This document shows positions 59,626 through 64,000 of a stretch of DNA of 64,000 nt, piece by piece. Below the pieces are notes generated by a model, which saw only the letters and a program-made list of their open reading frames with translations, did no database searches and was not told the origin of the DNA. Each line of letters starts with the position of its first letter. Positions within the stretch are counted from its first letter, which is position 1. The stretch lies in NCBI RefSeq assembly GCF_000328705.1, contig NC_019673.1:2976001-3040000 (forward strand). The letters run 5' to 3'. The DNA comes from Saccharothrix espanaensis DSM 44229. GTDB lineage: Bacteria; Actinomycetota; Actinomycetes; Mycobacteriales; Pseudonocardiaceae. The position numbers and the translations under genes were made by a program.

Positions 59626-60030
59626 TCACTTCGGAGGCGATTGGTCGGCCTGATCGGACGTGAGCGCGGCCTCGACCGTGGGGTGCACGTCCAGCAGCTG
59701 ATCCAGGCTGGTGAGCAGCACCGACCGCATGGCGGGCGTGGTCGAGGGGGCCACCACCTTGACCTTGGCGTCGGGCAGGAACTGGTCGTGCACGGCGATC
59801 AGTACCGCCAGTCCTGCCGAGGCGAGCAGGCTGACCTCGCGCAGGTCGATGACGACGACCGCGGGTTGCTTCTGCCGGAGGTCGCCGAGCAGGCCGCGCA
59901 GTCGTGGGGACGTGCTGTCGTCGAGTTCGCCCTGGACGCGGACCACGGCCGCCGCGCCGTCCCACGCCACCTGGGTCGCGAACGGCGGCGGCAAAGGAGG
60001 CTGCTCGCGTATGTCCACGTCGTCACCCAC
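59626..60030 (-). CDS. STAS-domain anti-anti-sigma factor
   Basis: About 134 aa. The STAS fold reads AAAVVRVQGELDDSTSPRLR, GLLGDLRQKQPAVVVIDLRE, VSLLASAGLAVLIAVHDQFL. The phosphorylatable Ser is in LLASAGL. Unphosphorylated STAS proteins bind RsbW-like kinases and free the stress sigma factor. The start is uncertain (GTG 60030 or 60015). The kinase at 52918 and the ANTAR gene nearby suggest a common stress network. Confidence 0.85.
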   Translation of the reverse strand: MGDDVDIREQPPLPPPFATQVAWDGAAAVVRVQGELDDSTSPRLRGLLGDLRQKQPAVVVIDLREVSLLASAGLAVLIAVHDQFLPDAKVKVVAPSTTPAMRSVLLTSLDQLLDVHPTVEAALTSDQADQSPPK

Positions 60031-60296
60031 TTCGCGCCAAGTGCCGGAACCTCCGTACTGCACGGGTTCTTCGAAGAATGGTCCTCGCAGCGGACCGTTT
60101 CCGCCATCCGGATCCCCACTGCTCGGCAACGTCCGTGCGAACTCGCACGGACGAGCGAGGACCGGCGATCATGACGACCGACGACGATGGGCCGGAGCCG
60201 TCGACATGGCCCCCAACCCCTCCAGACCGCACGGTGCGGGCCGACTCACCTGCCCGCACCGCAGTGTCCATCGTAGATTCGCCGGGGAATCTGCGG

Positions 60297-60803
60297 TCAG
60301 CGCAGTGATTCACCCCGTGACCCAGGGGAAGCGGTCTCGCCGGCCTGCGGCGCGCGGGGTACTTCACCGCGCCACGCGCCGGTCTCGTCACCGCGGTTCT
60401 CGATGAACTCCTTGAACCGGTCGAGGTCGCCCTTGATGCGCCCTTCGACGATGCCCAGCAGGGTGCCGGCCTTCTCGGTCAACGTCTCGGGGTCGTAGTC
60501 CATCTGCAAGTGCACGCGCGTCGTGATGTCGTCGATGCGGTGAAAGGTCACCACCCCGGCCTGGTCGGGTCCGTCGACCGAACGCCACGCGATCCGCTCG
60601 TCCGGCACCTGCTCGGTGATCTCGGCGTCGAACTCACGCACGACGCCACCGATCTTCGTTCGCCAGTGGGTGCGGGTGGCGTCGAGCTGGTCGATCTTCT
60701 CGACGCCCTCCATGAACCCCGGGAACGACTCGAACTGGGTCCACTGGTTGTACGCGGTCGTGACCGGGACCCGCACGTCGACAGACTTCTCGATCGTCGT
60801 CAC
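60297..60803 (-). CDS. SRPBCC-family (cyclase/dehydrase-like) protein
   Basis: 168 aa. MTTIEKSVDVRVPVTTAYNQ, WTQFESFPGFMEGVEKIDQL, EQVPDERIAWRSVDGPDQAG, VVTFHRIDDITTRVHLQMDY and GIVEGRIKGDLDRFKEFIEN are typical of the stress-induced actinobacterial SRPBCC group. These bind a hydrophobic ligand in the cavity. The GTG start has GAGGAG upstream. In related genomes such genes belong to osmotic or SigB-type regulons (general knowledge). Confidence 0.88.
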   Translation of the reverse strand: MTTIEKSVDVRVPVTTAYNQWTQFESFPGFMEGVEKIDQLDATRTHWRTKIGGVVREFDAEITEQVPDERIAWRSVDGPDQAGVVTFHRIDDITTRVHLQMDYDPETLTEKAGTLLGIVEGRIKGDLDRFKEFIENRGDETGAWRGEVPRAPQAGETASPGSRGESLR

Positions 60804-61093
60804 GAAGGACTCCTCTCCTCGAACGGCAGCCGGGCACGGGGCCCCGACGACGCGCGACCTGCTCGACGGTTGTCACGGATCGCTGTGCGGCGTGCGGGGC
60901 GTGCCGGTGCATCAGATGTACCCACTCCAAGCCCGTGCGAACGTCGACAGCGCTATTCATTCACCGCAGACGACCGCAGCGCGCTGAGTGCACGCGTCGC
61001 CGACCGTCCCATCGGTTCGTGTGGTTGTAGCTCGATCGGGTTCCTCTGTTCAGACACCCGCGTGACGGTGACCTGCCCGGGTAGGTAGCGGAC

Positions 61094-62011
61094 ATGGACA
61101 CCGACACCATGATCCGGCAGGGGCTGGCCCCCGTGGGTCCGGACGGGCGGCTGGGTGACGCGGAGCAGCACCCGGGCTTTCGCGATGCCCACTACGTCCG
61201 GCGGCGAGATGCGCTCGTCGCACTCGCGGACGGCCACCGAGTGGGTGAGCCCTCGCCGTCGGTCCGCTACACCGAGCAGGAGCATGAGACGTGGCGGTGT
61301 GTGCACGCCGCGCTGTCGGAAGTTCACCGGGACACGGTGTGCCGGGAGGTGCTCGAAGCCCGCAAGGTGGCACCGATCCCCGCCGACCACGTCCCGCAGC
61401 ACGCCGAAGTCGGCGACCGCCTGCACGAGTTGACCGGGTTCCGCTTCACCCTGGCCGGCGGGCTGGTGCCGAACAAGAGGTTCCTGGGCTCGATGGCGCG
61501 CGGCTACTTCCACGCGGTCCAGTACGTCCGTCACCCCGCGGTACCGCTCTACACCCCGGAACCAGATGTGCTGCACGACGTGTTCGGGCACGGCACGCAC
61601 CTGAGTTCCCCACGGTTCGCCGCGCTGTACCGGATGTTCGGACGCGCCGCCGCCCAGGTGGACACCGACGACGCCCTCGACCTGCTCAGCCGCATCTACT
61701 GGTTCAGCCTCGAGTACGGCGTCACCACCGAACGTGATGAGATCAAGGCATACGGCGCGGCGCTGTTGTCGTCGTGGGGCGAACTCCGACAGCTCAGCCG
61801 CGCCGAAATCCGCCCGTGGGACCTCACTGCCATCGCCAGCCAGTCCTATCGGGCGGCGGGCTACCAGCCGGCCCTGTACGCGGTCCGCTCGCTCGACCAC
61901 CTAGAGGAAGCCCTGCACGGATTCTTGGACAATTTCAACGAAAACACCCGCACCCACCTGGGGCTGCCCGCACTGGCCGAACGCGGCGCGATGGCTTCAC
62001 CTTGCAGCTAG
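61094..62011 (+). CDS. phhA: Phenylalanine 4-monooxygenase (aromatic amino-acid hydroxylase)
   Basis: 305 aa. A tetrahydropterin-dependent hydroxylase: LTGFRFTLAGGLVPNKRFLG, EPDVLHDVFGHGTHLSSPRF with iron ligands His161 and His166, and RIYWFSLEYGVTTERDEIKA with Glu207. The pterin-binding and substrate regions match bacterial phenylalanine hydroxylases of about 300 aa. It converts phenylalanine to tyrosine, feeding tyrosine catabolism or secondary metabolism. ATG 61094 gives the expected length. No pterin-carbinolamine dehydratase gene is adjacent. Tryptophan hydroxylase cannot be fully excluded. Confidence 0.92.
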   Translation: MDTDTMIRQGLAPVGPDGRLGDAEQHPGFRDAHYVRRRDALVALADGHRVGEPSPSVRYTEQEHETWRCVHAALSEVHRDTVCREVLEARKVAPIPADHVPQHAEVGDRLHELTGFRFTLAGGLVPNKRFLGSMARGYFHAVQYVRHPAVPLYTPEPDVLHDVFGHGTHLSSPRFAALYRMFGRAAAQVDTDDALDLLSRIYWFSLEYGVTTERDEIKAYGAALLSSWGELRQLSRAEIRPWDLTAIASQSYRAAGYQPALYAVRSLDHLEEALHGFLDNFNENTRTHLGLPALAERGAMASPCS

Positions 62012-62094
62012 CCATAGATGCCTCGGTACTGCCGACGCGGCCAGCCAACGTTGTCCGCCGCCGCCACTGTTGCCGACGACGGCGAAACGGACGG

Positions 62095-62628
62095 TCAGGA
62101 GGGTCGGCCGACGTTCTCCGCAAACTGCCCGGCGATGTTCCCCTGCGGGGCGTACCGGGCGACGACGTACACCGACGGCTGGGAGAAGATGGTGCCGGCA
62201 GGGCAGTTCACGACGGCCACTGTCACCGAGGTGGTGGCCTTCCAGACCATCTGCGTGAAGTGCCCGGTCTCGGGGGAGAAGCGCGGCTGGTCGTAGTCGT
62301 AGCCGGCTGCCTCCGCCATCCAGGCGTCGGTGGCGTCGCGGACGCTCGTGTCGGGGTTCTCGCTCGCATAGAGGTTCTCGCCGTACTGGCCCTGGTGGTC
62401 GGAGTGGGCGAACTTGCACTGCTTCGCGTACTCCGTGGTGGAGGCAGTCAGGGCATCGTTCCAAGTCAAGGCCGCAGCGCCGTGCCGCGCCCTCGCGGTG
62501 TTGTGTTCCGCGAGGGCCTGGTCGCGCAGGTCGTCGGCGACCGCGTGAAAGGGCGCGGAACCAAGGCACAGCGCCGTTGTCAGAGTCACAACTGTTCCCG
62601 CCATGGCGAAGCTGCTTTTACCGTTCAC
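62095..62628 (-). CDS. Secreted CAP/SCP (PR-1-like) protein
   Basis: 177 aa. GTG 62628 has AAGGAG 7 bp upstream. The signal peptide (AGTVVTLTTALCLGSAPFHA) is followed by a CAP domain: LAEHNTARARHGAAALTWND, EYAKQCKFAHSDHQGQYGEN, ATDAWMAEAAGYDYDQPRFS, TGHFTQMVWKATTSVTVAVV. The conserved His (HS and GHFTQ) and Glu residues are present. Bacterial CAP proteins are extracellular and of mostly unknown function. It converges on phhA. Confidence 0.92.
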   Translation of the reverse strand: MNGKSSFAMAGTVVTLTTALCLGSAPFHAVADDLRDQALAEHNTARARHGAAALTWNDALTASTTEYAKQCKFAHSDHQGQYGENLYASENPDTSVRDATDAWMAEAAGYDYDQPRFSPETGHFTQMVWKATTSVTVAVVNCPAGTIFSQPSVYVVARYAPQGNIAGQFAENVGRPS

Positions 62629-63329
62629 CGCACTCTCCTTGTCAACGAGTTGGTGCCCTCGGATACCCAGGACCGGCCGCCACCCCGGCATCCTCATCCC
62701 ATCGAGTGACCGCTACAGAATCGCCCTGCTCCGCGCATCACCCTCCGAGCATTCCCCGGCGGGGCAGGATGAGCCGGCGTGTTGCCTTACCGCCGGTCCG
62801 GAAGCACAACCGGTTCTCCCGCAGTGCTTCGGCGCGATCCTGCAGCTCACCGAGCACGCGGGCAAGCCGCAGCGTCCAGAGGTTGACGAGCCAGAAACAA
62901 GCCTCCCGACGGCACCAGAGGGAGTAGAGCGAGGTTCCGTCCGAGCGGGCCGCCGAGGAGGGGGAGTGAGCAAAAGCTCTGATCCGGCGGAACATTTGGG
63001 TCCATCCGTGCGACGCGGTGATGCCGTTCGCGGACCCGAAGTTGCACGACGAGCATGCCGAGCTGTCGATGGCGTCGTAATTCGCAACGTTCTCCACGAT
63101 CGTGAACGCCGCCATACGGGCGAAGGTGGTCCGGGCGTCTGCTGAAGGCCCACGCGGACGCATCGCCGTCGAGCCCGACCGGACAGCCGATGTGTCTCGG
63201 GTCATCACAGCGCGGTCCAGCGCCCGCTGGATCGCGCTGGGCTCACTGATCTTCCAGCTCTATTCGAAGGTTCCACCGGCGAGTTGGTGCACCGGATCGA
63301 CATGCGTACCGGTCGGCTGGTGGAACGAG
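62629..63329. other. Non-coding or decayed region
   Basis: About 700 bp without a supported gene. The longest minus frame (62738-63208) lacks a ribosome site, a family match and normal codon use. GC is lower than in nearby genes. This is consistent with decayed mobile DNA. Confidence 0.5.
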
Positions 63330-63480
63330 AGCGACCGAGGACGTTATGGCGGGTTGCGGGACGTGCTGTCGGGGCTGGCAGGGGCCGCCGCGCAGCACCC
63401 GGACGACGTGGTGTGGGAGGTGGTGTTTCCGGTGGTCGGTGAAAGGATGCTCCGCTACTGGAAATCGAGGGTTCGGCTGC
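63330..63480 (+). pseudogene. Possible Tn3-family transposase remnant
   Basis: One plus frame reads GGLRDVLSGLAGAAAQHPDD, VVWEVVFPVVGERMLRYWKS, like the N-terminal part of Tn3 transposases ('l..L.elae..Pd.VirdvvfPvVGE.tLrdL'). Nothing before or after continues the family in any frame. If real it is a short scar of a lost transposon. Confidence 0.4.
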
Positions 63481-64000
63481 TTTTACCTCCCTTGCAGTCC
63501 TGGCCAGCGCGGCTTTGACCTTTCGGGATTTTGTGCCGTGCCAGGCCACGTTGGTCGTAGTCGACCTTCTGCTGGCATTGAGGGCAGGTTTCCTTGGGCG
63601 CTCTGGGCGCTCTGGGCGGCTGTGACCGGCCGGTACTCCGGCGCTTGGCGATATTCTTCGCTGGGGGCGTGGGTCGCACCGTGGTGACGTGCGTGGTGGT
63701 CCTGCCGTTCGGTTCTTTGGTCGTGGTCGTGGTTGTGGTCGTGGTGGTCCCGTGGGGGCGGGTGACCACCTCCGTGGTGACCGTCTTCCGGCTCTTCTCC
63801 GCGGTCGCGGCACGGCCTAGCGAGGCGGGTGTGGTGGTTCGGCCGGCCGATGTGGTCGTGGTGGTCGTGGTGGTGACGGACGCACCGGGGCGTGCGCTGG
63901 TCGCCGGGCCGGGTGTGGGTGGGTGCGGCGTGGTGGTGGGCAGGTAGGGCCCGGGTGTGGGTGGGTGCGGTGCGGGCGCGGCCAGGGGCGGATGGCCTGT
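63455..64000 (-). CDS. Thr/Pro-rich protein with C-terminal zinc finger (5' end outside window)
   Basis: The frame is open from the right edge to the stop at 63455, without a clear start, so at least 181 residues are present. The N-terminal part is low complexity (Thr runs, PTTTPHPPTPGP). The C-terminal 40 residues form a finger: ETCPQCQQKVDYDQRGLARH, then a Cys in GQDCKGG. Thr codons ACC/ACG alternate for long runs, giving dense GTGGTCGTGG sequence on the plus strand. The finger may bind nucleic acid or zinc. The function is unknown. Confidence 0.65.
   Translation of the reverse strand, partial: TGHPPLAAPAPHPPTPGPYLPTTTPHPPTPGPATSARPGASVTTTTTTTTSAGRTTTPASLGRAATAEKSRKTVTTEVVTRPHGTTTTTTTTTTKEPNGRTTTHVTTVRPTPPAKNIAKRRSTGRSQPPRAPRAPKETCPQCQQKVDYDQRGLARHKIPKGQSRAGQDCKGGKSSRTLDFQ

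Noticed and set aside
62738..63208. 156-codon minus ORF
   Set aside because: No start signal, no recognisable family and poor codon bias; treated as decayed DNA.

Overview
The window is very GC-rich, third codon positions are almost all G or C, GTG starts are common and neighbouring genes often overlap by ATGA or GTGA. It carries ANTAR, PucR, VKOR, nSTAND-WD40 and LAxTG proteins. All of this points to an actinomycete, most likely of the Pseudonocardiaceae (Saccharothrix, Actinosynnema or Lentzea-like). The genus is an inference. The window looks like accessory or chromosome-arm DNA: secreted enzymes, regulators, small transporters, many broken genes and many short tandem repeats.

Layout. 1-3.6 kb: the end of a giant DUF11-repeat surface protein with a LAxTG sortase signal. 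3.7-7.5 kb: a CbiZ-VOC fusion and an epoxide hydrolase with its divergent TetR regulator, then a GreA/GreB-like factor. 7.3-12.3 kb: a PucR regulator, a DadA-like amino-acid oxidase, a coupled small ORF, an Lrp remnant and a secreted tripeptidyl-peptidase. 12.3-16 kb: a NarL-type two-component pair, a decayed PrsW protease gene and a 13-bp repeat array. 16-23.3 kb: 3-hydroxyisobutyryl-CoA hydrolase, an ECF sigma factor with a membrane partner, a TSUP permease with an AraC regulator, a DsbA-VKOR disulfide-forming pair and a helical/SRPBCC fusion protein.

23.6-32.3 kb is the most unusual region. An odd tRNA gene precedes translationally coupled genes for a zinc-finger SDR-like protein and a leucine-rich-repeat protein. 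A complete IS30-family element separates these from an opposing four-gene operon (small acidic protein, unknown protein, HExxH-vWA protein, tandem AAA+ MoxR-like ATPase). A second tRNA gene with the same structural oddity lies inside that operon on the opposite strand. I propose this as a candidate undescribed tRNA-linked ATPase/vWA/LRR system.

32.4-40.2 kb: a secreted guanyl-specific ribonuclease, LuxR and MerR remnants, a BASS/arsenite-type permease, a ChrB-MFS pair, a sphingomyelinase-like hydrolase, a GNAT, a small membrane protein and an AraC/GyrI-like regulator. 40.6-43.6 kb: a two-gene operon of an internally duplicated Ala/Asx-rich protein and a PqqD-like/M50 membrane metalloprotease. 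43.7-49 kb: a truncated isochorismatase gene, two small genes, a secreted subtilase and other secreted proteins.

49.8-62.6 kb: signalling and stress genes. These are a TPR-like protein, a 56-aa membrane peptide, a Fic-like protein without the Fic catalytic motif, an anti-sigma kinase, a large nSTAND-WD40 protein, a GAF-ANTAR antiterminator, a STAS protein, an SRPBCC protein, phenylalanine hydroxylase and a secreted CAP protein. 62.6-64 kb: mostly non-coding DNA with a possible Tn3-type remnant and the C-terminal end of a Thr/Pro-rich zinc-finger protein running off the right edge.
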